Below, piece after piece: positions 1-12,506 of a stretch of DNA of 64,000 nucleotides. Below the pieces are notes generated by a model, which made no database searches, was not told where the DNA came from, and was given only the letters and a program-made list of their open reading frames with translations. A program made the translations under genes and the position numbers. Numbering within the stretch: the stretch's first letter is position 1; every line of letters begins with the position of its first letter. The stretch is from Spirodela intermedia. Lineage: Eukaryota > Streptophyta > Magnoliopsida > Alismatales > Araceae. Where the stretch lies: positions 6,193,221-6,257,220 of the forward strand of contig LR746270.1 of the NCBI GenBank assembly GCA_902729315.2, given 5' to 3'.

Positions 1-539
1 TAATATGATTTAGAGGGAAATGTTGATTCACTCGACTATTGGACTAGTAAATTTATTTATTAACATAATTCACATTTTTATTTGGAAAGAATGGCAATAT
101 CATCCCCTCATAATTAATAAAACCATATTAATATATATGTTTCCCAATGACGTCACTGATTGAGAATCTATGCTAAAAAAAATATAAAAAATAAGCAGTT
201 TAAATTTTTAAGAAAATTGATATTAGTCAACGTCTGGCCAACTCTCTTTGCAAGTCTCCTCTGCACTTGTACGGCTGATGTGGATCTTGACACTCCACGT
301 CAGTAAATCCCGTACGCCTTCGGTGTTCTCCACGTAGGTGCAAGCCCCCGCTACAGCCAGATTACTTAATTTTATTTGACAAATTGGGAGCATTATTTTT
401 CATTTTAAAAAATAAAAAATAAAATAGAAAATGATGGTAAGTTCTAAAAAGGAAATGCAGAAGTAAAATAAAAGTCAACTCGGAAGCTGGTTGGTACGTG
501 GATACGTGTCGTGTTTTCAGTGGCGACGCTCTAAGATCC

Positions 540-2763
540 GTGAGTTTCAGCTCCTAGCGATGGCAAGTGGAAGCGGGTTCTGTAGGCGGCGCGGCGTCAC
601 CTTTCTTCGCTTTCTTGGCTAGTGGCCCCGTGCACCCTCTCTCTCTCTCTCTCGTGCCTGTCTCCTTAATCTGTCTTCCTTGTTTCGGAGGCGAAAGAGG
701 AGGGGGGAGGCCACGAGAAGGGTCTACTTGGGGCCCTCCGAAGGCCATGGCCAGTCGCGGACGCTCCCTTGTTCCTGATCGGGCGCCTGAAGTTTTCGTC
801 AGACCCTTCTGTGCGACCCCTTTGACATAATTGCCTCCTGCGCATAATTTTCGTTATCCTGCTCTTCTCTCTGTTTCTGGCGTGTGTGCGTTAGATTGCG
901 GGTTATCTAATTTGACTTGTCGCTTGAATATTTTTGGGGATCACTCGGATTTTTATCTTGCCAGGGGTTTCCCTGTATTGCTTCGTTGCTTAATCTGGTC
1001 CTGGTTTGCTCGGTAAGGGTGATTATGAACTAGGTATCAGTGTTGCATGAATCCAAATTTCTGTTCATAAAGCTAGATTTATCAAGTACCCCACTGGAAA
1101 GAGCCAATCGAAAATTATCGTCGCAGATCGTATGGGTCACCTAATAATCTATCCCCCGGTTTCGAAACCTTTGGAATTTATTTTTATTTGCAGGTTTTTT
1201 TACCAAGTATTCCTGCGAGAAATAGGATGTTCTTACTTTTTTTCGTTTAAAGTTTTGTAGTAGGGATGGTGTTTTAGGAGATGGAAGTTGATGGAAATTC
1301 TTAATGCTCTATTTATTATCATTTGCTAATTTTAGGTTAAAACTTGAATATTTTTTTATTCCCGAAGGATGTAACTCGATAAAAATTAAATAAACTGGAT
1401 CACAAAAGGAATCTTGTTTCAATTGGGCACTCAAGATCGGATATTTTCAATGTGTTGGGAAATTGAGGGCCATCGAGCTTGCTCCAGTGAATGAGCACTC
1501 TAACTAAAAATCAATTTGTATTGAGTGGAGTAGCTCTATTGTTATGGTCACGAGTTTACCTTTGTGGTAAAAAAAAGGTAGAATTATTCTTAATATAGCT
1601 CCTCACATGCGAGCTGACTTTTGGACTTTGTCATCGGAAAGAATAGGAATGGATAGTTTGTATCTCGAAAGCAGCCATCAGCTTTGATACTGTGTTAAAT
1701 CTCATTGACAAAAGAAAAATTAAAACCAATTGACGACGTGTGTCGTAATCCCATCTTTATATCACCAGCTAAAATACTTTTGTAGTAACTAATATGAGGT
1801 TACTTTCAGCATGGCCCGCATATGTCATTCAGTCGAATTTCATCTACCCTTCGCCGTAGTATTTGAGGAACTTCTTTAAATAAATATGAGTTGTTTAGAC
1901 CATTCCATGTAAGACTGGAGTCATAAGTTTTATAGTATGCTATTCACCGAATTTTTGGAGGAGAATAATCTGAAAAAAATAGTTAATAATTTTAATATAT
2001 TAAAAACATTTTTCGGTGGTAGTGGACTACAAAACTGAACCCCCCTAATGACTGTAACCGAATAGTTGTGGTGAACCTTGAGTGCTTTGCCCTTCCTAGG
2101 ACATTCTATGTAATATCCAGACTTAAAACATGATGTCCAGGAAGAGCATATACCTATTAATAAAATTGTTGTATAAATAACTGATGCACACTGCGAATGC
2201 CAATTCTAAATTAGAAACTAATTAATGAGATTCTATCTGTAGTGTTGAATTTATAAAACACTGGTTACTGAAAGCACAATATCATATCTGGTAATGAGAT
2301 TAAGAGGTCTATCGCTTTGATCAATAGCTCGCTTCTCTAAGCCCAAGGTTCACTGCTTGAAATTAGTCTAGAAACCATTTGTTACAGATCCTGTGATTCT
2401 GCCCTACACGTTAGAGAATCACCAGTGAGTTTCAAATCTATTTGGGGAATAAGCTTACGCCTTTCGTGAGCTTTTTGTACTAGAGTCATAACCTTCTCGA
2501 CACAAGAAGAACCTCCTTCTAGACCATCAAGGCACTTCCCCCCAAAACATTTCGGGACATTATTCAGTTGTCTAGGCATCCAGCAGTTTTCTAAAGTTGC
2601 TCTATCTTATTTGTTCCCTGCATTCCGGCCTTGTGTTTCAGGTGATGCCAGACTTGATTTTTTACATACTTATAGTAGTTTAACTTCACTTGATTTTAAG
2701 TTATCTTTTGACAAGGTTTTTTTTTTTTTTTTAAAGAATGTAGCCATTTCAGTCACCGAGAAA
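540..2763 (+). other. Probable 5' leader and leader intron(s) of the ethylene receptor gene
   Basis: No protein gene is recognisable here. The stretch from about 540 to 1012 is GC-richer with a short CT run near 638, and ends in a good donor (GTAAGG at 1013). Good acceptors lie before 2642 (TTTCAG) and before 2753 (ATTTCAG), just upstream of the receptor start at 2764. Between them the DNA is AT-rich and intron-like. Subfamily-I ethylene receptor genes commonly have a 5' UTR intron, so I infer a non-coding first exon and a leader intron of about 1.6 kb; cDNA evidence is missing. Bases 1-540 show no feature I can support. Confidence 0.4.
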
Positions 2764-4511
2764 ATGGAAGGATGTGACTGCATTGAGCCGCAATGGCATC
2801 CTGAGGAACTTTTGATCAAATATCAGTATATATCGGATTTCTTCATTGCTCTTGCATATTTCTCCATTCCCCTTGAGCTTATTTACTTCGTGAAGAAGTC
2901 TTCATTTTTCCCATATAGATGGGTTCTGATGCAGTTTGGCGCATTTATTGTCTTATGTGGAGCTACCCATCTGATAAGCCTGTGGACTTTTGTTCCGCAC
3001 TCAAAAACGGTTGCCCTTGTGATGGCCATGGCAAAAATGTCAACCGCTGTGGTTTCTTGTGCAACTGCCTTGACGCTTGTTCATATTATCCCAGATTTAT
3101 TGAGTGTTAAAACAAGGGAGCTCTTTTTGAAGAATAAGGCTGAAGCACTTGATCGGGAGATGGGTCATATACGTACCCAAGAGGCATTAGGAAGGCATGT
3201 GAGAATGCTGACACATGAAATCAGAAGTTCTCTTGACAGGCATACTATATTGAAGACGACTCTTGTTGAACTTGGCAAGACTTTAAACCTGGAGGAGTGT
3301 GGAATTTGGATGCCATCGCGTACTGGTTCCAACCTTCAACTTTCCCACACTCTACGACATCCAATACCTGTTGGATGTGTCGTGCCTATTAACCTTCCCG
3401 TAGTCAACCAAGTTTTTAGCAGCAATCATGCAATGATAATCCCACATTCGAGCCCACTGGCTAGGATTCGCCCTGTCTCAGGAAGATATGTGCCACCAGA
3501 AGTTGTAGCAGTAAGAGTGCCACTGTTACATGTGTCAAATTTTCAGATAAATGAGTGGCCTGAGGTTTCTGTGAAGAGTGATGCAGTAATGGTTTTGATG
3601 CTTCCACCAGACAGTGCAAGAAAGTGGCATGTTCATGAGCTGGAGCTTGTTGAAGTTGTTGCAGATCAGGTCTTGTCAACTCCTGATTTCCTTTTTTTTT
3701 TTCCTTCTTTTCTATTTTCTTATAATGTAGTGACAGTAATATATGCCAAAAGGTTAACCATTTGAATATTCTCCTCTCCCTTTTTGATTCATTTAGTAGT
3801 TTACCCCATCTTGCTGGACGTAGCAATCTGCTCTTCCTTTATTTCATCAAGTTTCTTTTTCTGTTATAGTTTTGGCCCATTTCAGGGAACTTATATGCAT
3901 TGGCTATCATAATCATTGAATTTTAAGCGTATTCATTATTTTCCGTGCTATTGGTGAAAGCCCATAATGCTGGGTGGCGATTTCATATTAAAGTCTAAAC
4001 TAGCAAATTAGTGATGCTTGACTTATTATTCCATCCTCTTTCTAGCGCAAGAAAATATTAGCTGTTTAGTCGAATGATTCTTGCCTTTTCTTTGTGCTGT
4101 TCTCTGGAGCAGTGATAGCAAACATTCATTAGAACACCGCATAATAGAGCCTAGTAAATCTTTTAAAATTCTCGCCTAGTTGCGTGAAAGCAATTTGATT
4201 AGTGCACTAGAACATTGAGCATTGAATCTTTTCTAACGTATACAACTTTGATGAACGTAAAGCTATTTCTAATTTAGCAGAGTAAGGTGTGCCATCTAAG
4301 CCTGTTTCCATTAGGGAGGCTAGAGGGATGGTATGAGATGGCGTACTCCGTGGAAGGAACATACTTCTCTGGTGGAAAACCTCGAGAGAGGTGGTGGAAG
4401 TTTTACATTCCATTGTTAATGTTGTTTGATACTAGAGACTTGTAGGAGTGCTAGGAAGACTCTTGGGCTTTAGAACCTCGCTTTTCCCTGGATACCGTTT
4501 GTTAAAAGAAG

Positions 4512-4550
<39 letters not shown>

Positions 4551-6963
4551 ATACCAGACATTCTGGAATGCATGGGGAGAGTCTCATCCCTTCGACTTGT
4601 ACTGCACTGTCAGTGTCGAAGCCATAGCTAACAATTAATAGCAGTTCCATTGCACATGTGTTTCACTCAGTCAAGCCCGCCTGAGTGTATTGATGTGGAT
4701 ACAGGGATGTGGATTCCTATATAAGTCTTAAAATGTAGATAGATGGATCCCCGTTCCTTGTCTCCATCCCCACCACCTTAAGGTTACCAAATAGAGTTAC
4801 GGCATAGCTCAGACCTGTTACTGTGTCATTCCTATGCCAAAGACTGGCTAAAGTTACTCGTTGATGGCACTCTTTAAGTTACAACGTTCACCTCAACTTC
4901 TTGCTTATTTTGGTCAAGTTCCTTTTTTTTTGTTTTGTTTTGCAGGACGATAACAGCTTGAGAATGGATGCATCTTGGCATGATGCTTAGCATCATAATG
5001 AAAGTAATTTCTTGTTGTTGTTATCTTGGAAAAGACATTGCCCTAGATATGTTTGTGTATCGCAATAAAGAACAAATAGATTCCCTTTTAATGTGTCTGA
5101 GTGAATCATCTAGGCGTCAGTGTACATCAAATCTAAAAACCGTGTAGACGAGTTTCTTGCTGTAAATGCTCTAATTCAATCATCTGAAACCAGGATTCAA
5201 ATGATATTATTTTTCCTTTAATGGGTTGTGGGCAAATTTTGGGCCCTCTGCTCAACAGACGGCTGAATTGAATATTCATATGATTGATTATGCTATTCAG
5301 GTTGCAGTTGCGCTTTCACACGCTGCCATTTTGGAAGAATCTATGCGAGCGCGTGATCTTCTCATGGAGCAGAATGTTGCCCTTGATTTAGCTCGGCAGG
5401 ATGCAGAAATGGCCATCCGGGCTCGCAATGATTTCCTCGATGTGATGAACCATGAGATGAGAACACCAGTGCATGCAATAGTGGGTCTGTCTTCCCTGCT
5501 TCTGGAGACCGAACTGACCCCAGAGCAGCGTGTGATGGTAGAAACTGTCTTAAGGAGCAGCAACCTCTTGGCTACACTCATCGACGACGTGCTAGACCTT
5601 TCCAGGCTTGAGGATGGGAGCCTTGGGTTAGAGAATACCCCTTTCAATCTTCATTCAGTGTTCGAAGAGGCAAGTTTCTGGTGCTGATTCACTTCCTAAT
5701 AGAAGTAATAAGTTCTCATCGTCCGATTTTTTTTTGTCTACAGGTAATCAATTTAATCAAACCCATTGGGGCCATGAAGAACCTGTCGGTGTCATTGAAC
5801 TTAGCATCAGACTTGCCACCTTGTGCTGTTGGCGACGAGAAGAAGCTTATGCAGATCATCTTGAATATGGCGGGCAACGCAGTGAAGTTCACCAAGGAGG
5901 GTTCTGTCTCAGTGACAGCATCTGTTGCCGAGGCTGATTCAGTCAGGGAAGCTTGTGGTTCTGATTTCTTCCCCGTTTCTACCATGGGACACTTTTATTT
6001 GCATGTGCAGGTTTGTCCAGGTTACCCTCTTTCATAGATCTTCGTTGACTTTTGTATATATTCAATTATTGTTTCCTGAAGATCAGGAGGAGGTTTCCCA
6101 GGGATTTCAGGCTGACCCTTCAGTGGGTGCAGGTCAAAGATACTGGCTGTGGGATCGTTCCTCAAGATATCCCCCATACTTTCACTACTTTCTCTCAACC
6201 CCAACCGGGAGCAAAGAAGAACTATGATGGCAGGGGGCTCGGACTCGCTATCTGCAAAAGGTATTGCTTAGCAATATAACTTTCTGCATTGGGAATTCAA
6301 AAATATAATATTTTTAATATTTTCTCAGAAAAAAACATTTTTTATTTTTTATTTTTTATTTGGTGGGTCTTCCCTAAATCCCCTTTCTCTGACTTGTGCT
6401 TAATTTCTCGGTCAGCGCCGTATGGAAAACTGGTTTGCTATTCCTTTTCACATACCTTGGCATCTTCTCTTGATTGAACCCTTCCACGGCCACCTGTTTG
6501 AAATCGGGTACTCCTAGATCACATGTTTGACTAAAAACCAGGAGGAGCTAAAGTCAGACTGTTCACTGGATCTTCAGATTTTGTGGCGGTCTTGGGCCAT
6601 CCAGCACCTTACCAATTGGACACAAGTGGACTAGGTTTACCCATGTATCCCCATGACTTTGACTTTTTTTCTTCCGAAATAAGACTCTTTTAGATTTCCT
6701 GGAAGCCTATTCTTAGATTGAAAACCAAGAGAACTTATTCATCATTTCCAAAATGGGACCTACTTTAATCGGTTTGAAGGATGAACGGAATGTGCATGAG
6801 ATCAATCACAGAGCATCGGCTGACTCTTCCCCCGTGTCTCAGATTTGTGGGTCTCATGGAAGGACGCATCTGGCTCGAGAGCGAAGGCCTGGGGAAGGGC
6901 TGCACTGCTGCATTCGTCGTGAAGCTGGGATCTGCGGCGACCCAGATGCCAGTTTTGGACTGA
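2764..6963 (+). CDS. ERS1: Ethylene receptor, subfamily I, ERS1-type (no receiver domain)
   Basis: Membrane ethylene receptor acting with CTR1-type kinases at the ER. Exons: 2764-3669, 5301-5669, 5744-6010, 6133-6260, 6843-6963; phases are consistent and give 596 residues. The start MEGCDC carries the two N-terminal cysteines of the disulphide-linked dimer. Three hydrophobic helices follow (about 20-115), with Asp25 and the copper/ethylene ligands Cys65 and His69 ([10 protein letters not shown]). A GAF region spans about 155-305. The kinase core has the H box VMNHEMRTP with His353, the N box [19 protein letters not shown] and [12 protein letters not shown]. The protein ends shortly after [12 protein letters not shown], so there is no receiver domain: ERS1 type, not ETR1. 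All His-kinase boxes are intact, as expected for subfamily I. Intron 2 uses a GC donor. Intron 1 is 1.6 kb and holds a (GA)n tract at 4515-4547. Confidence 0.97.
4515..4547. repeat. (GA)n microsatellite in ethylene receptor intron 1
   Basis: About 16 uninterrupted AG dinucleotides inside the first coding intron. Confidence 0.95.
5670..5743 (+). other. GC-AG intron in the ethylene receptor
   Basis: The exon ends in GAAGAG and the intron starts GCAAGT, the standard consensus for a GC donor (AG|GCAAGT). It ends in CTACAG before GTAATCAATTTAATC. Only this junction keeps the conserved FEE|VINLIKP reading frame. The nearest GT (in TTCTGGTGCTG) leaves the wrong phase. Confidence 0.85.
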
Positions 6964-7695
6964 GTTTATCGATGAAGTGGGAGAGCTCCCAAGGGGGGGT
7001 TTTGTGAGGGATGCAGTGCCTGAGAAGGGCCGTGGAGCCGGCCGACCTGAGCATTCGGCGGATGCCAGCTGAGATCTGTGGCTCTGAGGAGGTTGATTCT
7101 GAGAAGAAACCATGCTGGCTCTATATGGCGGAGAAGATGGGGCTTGAGGACCGCTTGTGCTGGTTTACTATGGGCAGCCGGTGATGTTGGTGCTGACTAA
7201 CTTTCGACCGAGTCCCCATCGCTAATGGTCTCTTGAGCTGTACATCTCATCTCTCTCTATTTATTATTTTCTCCAGTTCATCGCCTCCCCCGGATGGACT
7301 TACAGAACGTACCCAATGTTACCCTAATCTCTCTCTCTCTCTCTCCCCTTACTCTGAGCTGCGTGAGTTTAGAGTAGGAGTGTGGGGGAGAGGTTTGAGC
7401 TAGGGAGTACATGGCTGCCTGCATTTAAGCGACCGCCGGGGGGCGGCGGCGCCCGTGGGAGCTTCGCCGGAGATGGGCTTAGCACGTTGATCGTCCTCTC
7501 TGATTGACTAATCACGCTTATCGCTAGGAGCCGGAGAAAACTACAAGCAGCGGCGGCCTGAGGGGCTCCACCAACTCCACCGGCCCATCTTTTTTATAAA
7601 AAAAGCTGTTTGTTCTGTATCTGGTAAATCTGGGGGCGAAGCGAGCACTAGCGCCGGCCCTACCGCCGCCGGCCGATGCCGCAGGGACGGCGGGG
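6964..7695. other. Convergent intergenic/3' UTR region between ERS1 and PP2C
   Basis: Both flanking genes end here (ERS1 on +, PP2C on -). There is a short CT run at about 7327-7345. Open frames here have no recognisable motifs. I read the segment as the two 3' UTRs. Confidence 0.6.
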
Positions 7696-7979
7696 CTATG
7701 GCGGCGCAGGGTGGAAGAAGAGGCACACGGCGGAGCAGTCGTCGACGGCGATGCCCCGCCGCCGCCGGCGCCAGGCGGCAGCGGCGTGCTCCACGAGCCT
7801 CTTCGCGGCTTTGGCCCTATCGGGCGTCGAGGACACGATCTGCACCGCCTCGAGGTTGGAGACGACGTCCCACACCTGAGGTCCATATAAATGAAGGTCG
7901 CACGATTACTTCGCCCCCTCCATTAAGAATATAGCTTTCTCTGGCAGGCCCTTTTTTTAATGAGCCTGACATCTTTGAA

Positions 7980-8013
<34 letters not shown>

Positions 8014-9911
8014 TACCCCGTCGGTGGCCAGCACGACGAAGAGGTCCCTGTCGGTAATCGTCCGGTGGGTCACCTCCGGCGTGGAGATGAGCCCAAAGTC
8101 CTTAACGCAGAAGTCCCCGAAAGCCCTCGACATGGCTAGGCCCGGCACCTCCCCGCACGGCAGCCACACCCTTTGCACGCCGGGCTCGTCCTCCAGGCAG
8201 AACACCTGCCCGTTGCACCGCCTGATCCTCTCCGCCTCCTCTGCGCCGCCATGGAGATTACGAGACCCATCCCTAGAACAGTCAATTTCTCCATGAACGA
8301 AAAGTCAAATCCAGTGTCGAGGAAACTCACGAGGAAGACTGGGCTTGAAGTCCACGGTCAGCTGGACGGGAATCGGGCCGGCGTCGTCGTCGTCGTCGCC
8401 GCCGGCGGTGGCCAGGACGGCGCGAGAGTCTCCGACGTTCGCCAGGATGATGAGCTCCCCCTAGAAAGACGTTCAACGGCGAGAGTGAATCTGTGTGACT
8501 AAAGTTTGCCTTGCTGACCTTTGTCTGTGAACTTTCCCCACTTCAGAAGACAAGCCGAGATATGGGTCGCCGGTGAATCCCCGAACAGAAGAAGATCTAG
8601 AGCTTATGATCATGGATAACAGCTCGATTCTCTCTCTAGAGAGCAAAAAAGAAGAAGATGATGAGCATGGAAATCCGCACCCCCCCAGGTGAATGAGATG
8701 CCAAATGCTCATAAACCCGGAGAAGATATTCTCTCTGTATATCCAACAGATCACTGAAGTCAACCTTTGATCCCTCATTAAATCAGTAAATAAGGTTCTA
8801 ATCCTAATCATCTGAGCCATAATCCGATTAGATTTCGCAGAAATAAAAATCATTCCCCAAGTAGCCGATAAAAGGAAACTGCGTGAATCGACAGATGGAG
8901 AGCCAGCGAACCGATTGTGGATCGGCTCAAGAAATAGTTTTACCGGCATTCTGCGAAATTTGCACAGAAAATGAAAATCGTGGAGAAATCAGAAGCAGGG
9001 CATCGCCGGGTCTGATTACCTGCATGACGACCGTCAGCGATGTAGAGCCGCTGTAGAAGGAATCCAGGCCACGGTGCTGCTTTATCTCCCTGTCCGTGGT
9101 GGCGCAAGCTCTCAGGTAGCACTGCTTCCAGATATCAATTAGGGAGACCTTTTTGTCACCCGCCGGATCGAGTTCCAGAGTCAGGTGATCATTCAGGACG
9201 AGCATCTCCTGCCAACTGCAGAGAAGGGACGACGGGAGGGATTCTCTGACCATCTTCGCCACCTCGCGCCCCCAGGGGCCGTGCCCGTCGAAGATCCCAC
9301 AGAAGATCAGGTCCTCCTGGCATCCGTATCCCTGCTTAATCGGAAGAACAAAACCAGAATTCAGGGGATAATCTGAGAAAATTTACCGTTAATGCGCGAT
9401 CGCATCGCCCGGGTGCGTGTGAAGATATCTGGTTAATAGGATCTGCGAAAAGAGACTCGGAGGAGCGGTTCTCCACACAAAAAACCAACAGATGGAGGCC
9501 TTTCGAGAAACTACTGGTTCGGGAGGTAGAGGATGGAATGAAACCAGAACAGATGTATCAAGAATTGTGGAAGATTTCGGATGACCGTAAAATAAATCTC
9601 AACGAGAGGACATTTGATGGTGGATGATTTCTCCAGGGTGGAGATGCCGGGGATAAAAGAAGATGGATCACCTTCCAGACGATGGAGCAGTCCTGGTTCA
9701 CCCCCTTCTCCCCTCTCTTGGAGAAGGCGGACACGAAGCTGCCCGAACCTTCCATCTCCATTGATCCCGACGACCGCAGAATCGTGCTGTTCTTCCTCGC
9801 CGCCCTGGCCATCGAGTCTGCCGCCTCCCTCCCGCCGTCCGCCGCTGCCTTCTTCTTGCTGGCGTACAGAGACTTCAGCAGCCCGCTCAGGAGGCCGGGG
9901 AATTGCCCCAT
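7696..9911 (-). CDS. Protein phosphatase 2C (PPM family)
   Basis: Mg/Mn-dependent serine/threonine phosphatase. Exons in transcript order: 9911-9672, 9331-9020, 8460-8331, 8240-8017, 7872-7696; phases join to 360 residues, the usual plant length. The ATG at 9911 (MGQFPGLL) is chosen; an upstream in-frame GTG would extend the frame but is not an ATG. Metal and phosphate-site motifs in order: KGVNQD (Asp74), IFDGHGPWG (Asp95-Gly98), ANVGDSRAV (about 191-199), MSRAFGDF, LATDGVWD (about 298-305) and VDDCSAV (Asp346-Asp347). Catalytic residues look intact. An acidic run GGDDDDDAG interrupts the segment after GDSRAV. It resembles the plant PP2C group with the DGHGPWG pattern (clade E-like, inferred). 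Substrate cannot be told. Intron 4 starts GTAAGA and then runs straight into a (TC)n tract on the coding strand. Confidence 0.95.
7982..8010. repeat. (GA)n microsatellite in the last PP2C intron
   Basis: About 14 GA units on the plus strand, read as (TC)n on the PP2C strand, immediately downstream of the donor GTAAGA in a 144-bp intron. Confidence 0.95.
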
Positions 9912-10559
9912 TAGTGCCCCCAACAACAACACTCACGAGGAAGAAAAACTAAAACCCCTATGCTCCTCTTCCTCACCCCTCCCCCTCCTCAACTCCGCCG
10001 ACGAGAGGGAAGAAGATTCATGGAACTCGGGCCGACGGCGGAGCGGAGCAAATAAGAAGAGAATCCCGCCGGAGCAACAGCAGCTGCTTAACCACAACCA
10101 GAAAACCGCCCACCATGAAAGCTCTCTCCTCCCTCCGGCACAGCACAGGAACCTCGCACAGCTCCCCCAGCATCCCCAGGGCACCGTTCTCCGTCACATC
10201 TCGCTCTCAACCAGGGAGACGACGGCTAATAAAAACCCGCCGCCCCGGGACGTTAGCCGAGAAACCTCGACGACACGGCGGCGGCGGCGGCCCCCCTGGC
10301 GGCGGCAAGACGACCAGGCGAGGGTTGACGACGACCGGAGAGGCTCACCGGAGGGGAGGGGAGTAGAGAGACGGCGGATCTGGTCCAAGTCCGGCCGCCG
10401 GAGAGAGAGAGGGGAAGAGGGGGAGCAGAGAGAGGAGCTCGCCGGCGATGGAGAAACGATGACAGTGACCACGTCGGAAGCGACGTTCTCCTCAAGCGCA
10501 GTTTGAATGGACGCGACGTAGGCGATTTTTTTAGCTCTTAAGATAATACGCGGGATCAA
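9912..10559 (-). other. PP2C 5' leader/promoter region
   Basis: GC-rich and CT-rich DNA upstream of the PP2C start. Long open frames occur on both strands (for example plus 9682-10506) but have low-complexity Arg/Ser/Pro composition, overlap PP2C exon 1 and match no family I know. I treat the region as leader and promoter. Confidence 0.5.
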
Positions 10560-10593
10560 AGAAGCTGTTTACTCTTCAGTACCTAACTCCCAT

Positions 10594-11235
10594 TAATTTA
10601 CGCTTGTACTCTCTCTCTCCCTATCTCTTCCTGCCTTCTCTTGCATTAAACTCGCATTAACTTTTTTTTTAGAGAGCAACAAACCGAGCTCTCGTGGGTT
10701 AATTTATAAATTTGTATGCTATTTTTTCACGTCATTTACCTTCTCCTGACCACATTGAATTTTTTCTACTTCCTCTCTCTCTCTTTCCTTCCATTAAACA
10801 TATCTTAATCTGATTTTTAGAGAACAACGAACTGGGCTCTTTATGGGTTAATTCAAAAATTATTAAGCTATATTTTCAGGGGCATTTTTTATTAAAAATA
10901 AATTATTTTACTTCCTCTCCCTCTCTCTCTCTCTCTCTCTCTTTCTCCTCTCTCTCTCTTCCTTTCCTTACATTAACCCTGTCATAATTTGATCTTAGAG
11001 AGTAACCAACCGAGCTCTTATTGATTAATTCATAAATTATTAATCCATTTTTTCACGGGGGTTTTTTTATAAAAAAATTATTTTACTTTCTCTCTCTTCC
11101 TTTCCTTACATAAAACCTGTCTTAATCTGATTTTCAGGGAACAACGAACCGGGCTCTTGTTGGTTAATTCATAAATTAATATGTTATTTTTTCACGGGCA
11201 TTTATTTATTTTCCTGACCGCATTGAATTTGTTCC
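10594..11235. repeat. Four imperfect tandem copies of a ~150-bp unit
   Basis: Each unit has a CT-rich block with CCTTCCATTAAA-like sequence, then TTAATCTGATTTTAGAGAA, then CAACnAACCGGGCTCT, GGTTAATTCATAAATTA and TTTTTTCACGGGCATTT. The GAGCTCT/GGGCTCT landmarks lie at about 10686, 10832, 11012 and 11151, so spacing varies from about 140 to 180 bp, mainly through the CT tract. Units 1 and 4 also share a CCTGACC(A/G)CATTGAATTT end, at about 10747 and 11214. No coding potential or terminal repeats. Confidence 0.85.
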
Positions 11236-12506
11236 TTAAATTACAATTTTCTCACACATCCTGACTTCCCTTCGTACCATAATTGGAAATAATCCAATTT
11301 GTCACACCCATAGTGAGGTCAATATATATCTGAGTGAAAACCCAGTCCATAAAGTCAACCATGAGAGTTTCTATTTAAGACGGAGCAGATCAAACGGTGC
11401 ACAGTTAATGAATCACGGCTCTGACGATGGAAGCTCACAAAATCGGATCTGATGGTCAACGATGGAAATCAGTGACGCAGAACTGAGTCTATCTACTCGG
11501 ATCGATCGGAAAAAGGAAGAAACTTGGCTTCCACTCATGGCTGGACACGTTGAGTCAAGATCGATGGTGGACTATGAGCGCCCCCCTACCTCTCTCTTTC
11601 AACCAGGTGCTCAATTAAAGGGGGTTTGACTTTTTTAACCCACTGGGCTCAAGGTAAACGCTCTGTAAAAATAATAATAATAAAAAGGGTCTGCGGCTAG
11701 TTTGATCTCTATCTATTCGTATGATTCAGGTTTCAATATGATATATCTATTCTGACTTTCAGATGATAATATCTCTCTCTCTCCCTCTATCTCAAGTATC
11801 TGGTGGCCACGTCGGCTGTTTATAAGGGTATGGCGTGGTCGGCGTTGGGTCGCCGTCGCAGAAGGCCCCTTCGTCGAGGCTGCGCGATTAAAAGCGGAGT
11901 CAGCACGCGCGTGGAAAGAAGGACAAGGCCGGCACCCAACACTGACTTCCCGCAGAGAGAGAGAGAGAGAGAGAGAGCGCGAGAGAGAGAGACACACACA
12001 GAGAAAGGCAGAGACAGAAAGACAGAGAGCCCGATAGAGAGAGACAGAGAAAGAGTGGCACACCAAAACCACTCAGTTTCTTACACGAGGATGATGACAA
12101 AAGGGGGTGAGACCCACAAGTGGCTCTCTCTCTCTTTCTCTCTCTCTCCTCTCTCTCTCTCATAAAGATGGCAGAAGTCTATGTAGATGGAGTAAACTAC
12201 GCTGGGTGGGGGGGTCCCAAGTGAGGGAGGATTGTGATAACGGATCTAGGATAATCCGAACCAACTTTTGACCTGAAATCGAGTGGAAATGGGTCGCCAG
12301 ATCCTTTCGGATTTGAGCCGCCCTACTCCCCACACTGACAGCCGCCGACCTGCGCCACCCAAGAAGGTGGAAAATTTATTTTATACCTCGTTTACCAAAA
12401 GTATTTCTTTTAAACCCCTATTGAGTAATACACAAATTTCTGACACTACAATGACGGATCATCACCTGAATTATTGGGTCCATCTGATCTATAGACCATG
12501 ACCCGG
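11236..12506. other. Gene-free stretch with GA/CT simple repeats
   Basis: No gene recognised. It holds (GA)n at 11954-11994, a CT tract at about 12121-12160, and short open frames made only from these repeats. Confidence 0.6.
11954..11994. repeat. (GA)n microsatellite
   Basis: GA tract with a single GC interruption, continuing into CA repeats and further GA-rich DNA to about 12055. Confidence 0.9.

Noticed and set aside
6964-7260. Possible receiver-domain exons after the ethylene receptor stop
   Set aside because: No response-regulator motifs (DD, D, K pattern) in any frame; the protein ends as an ERS type.
9682-10506. 274-codon plus-strand open frame opposite the PP2C 5' end
   Set aside because: Overlaps PP2C exon 1 on the other strand, low-complexity Pro/Ser/Arg composition, no family motif; typical of GC-rich antisense DNA.
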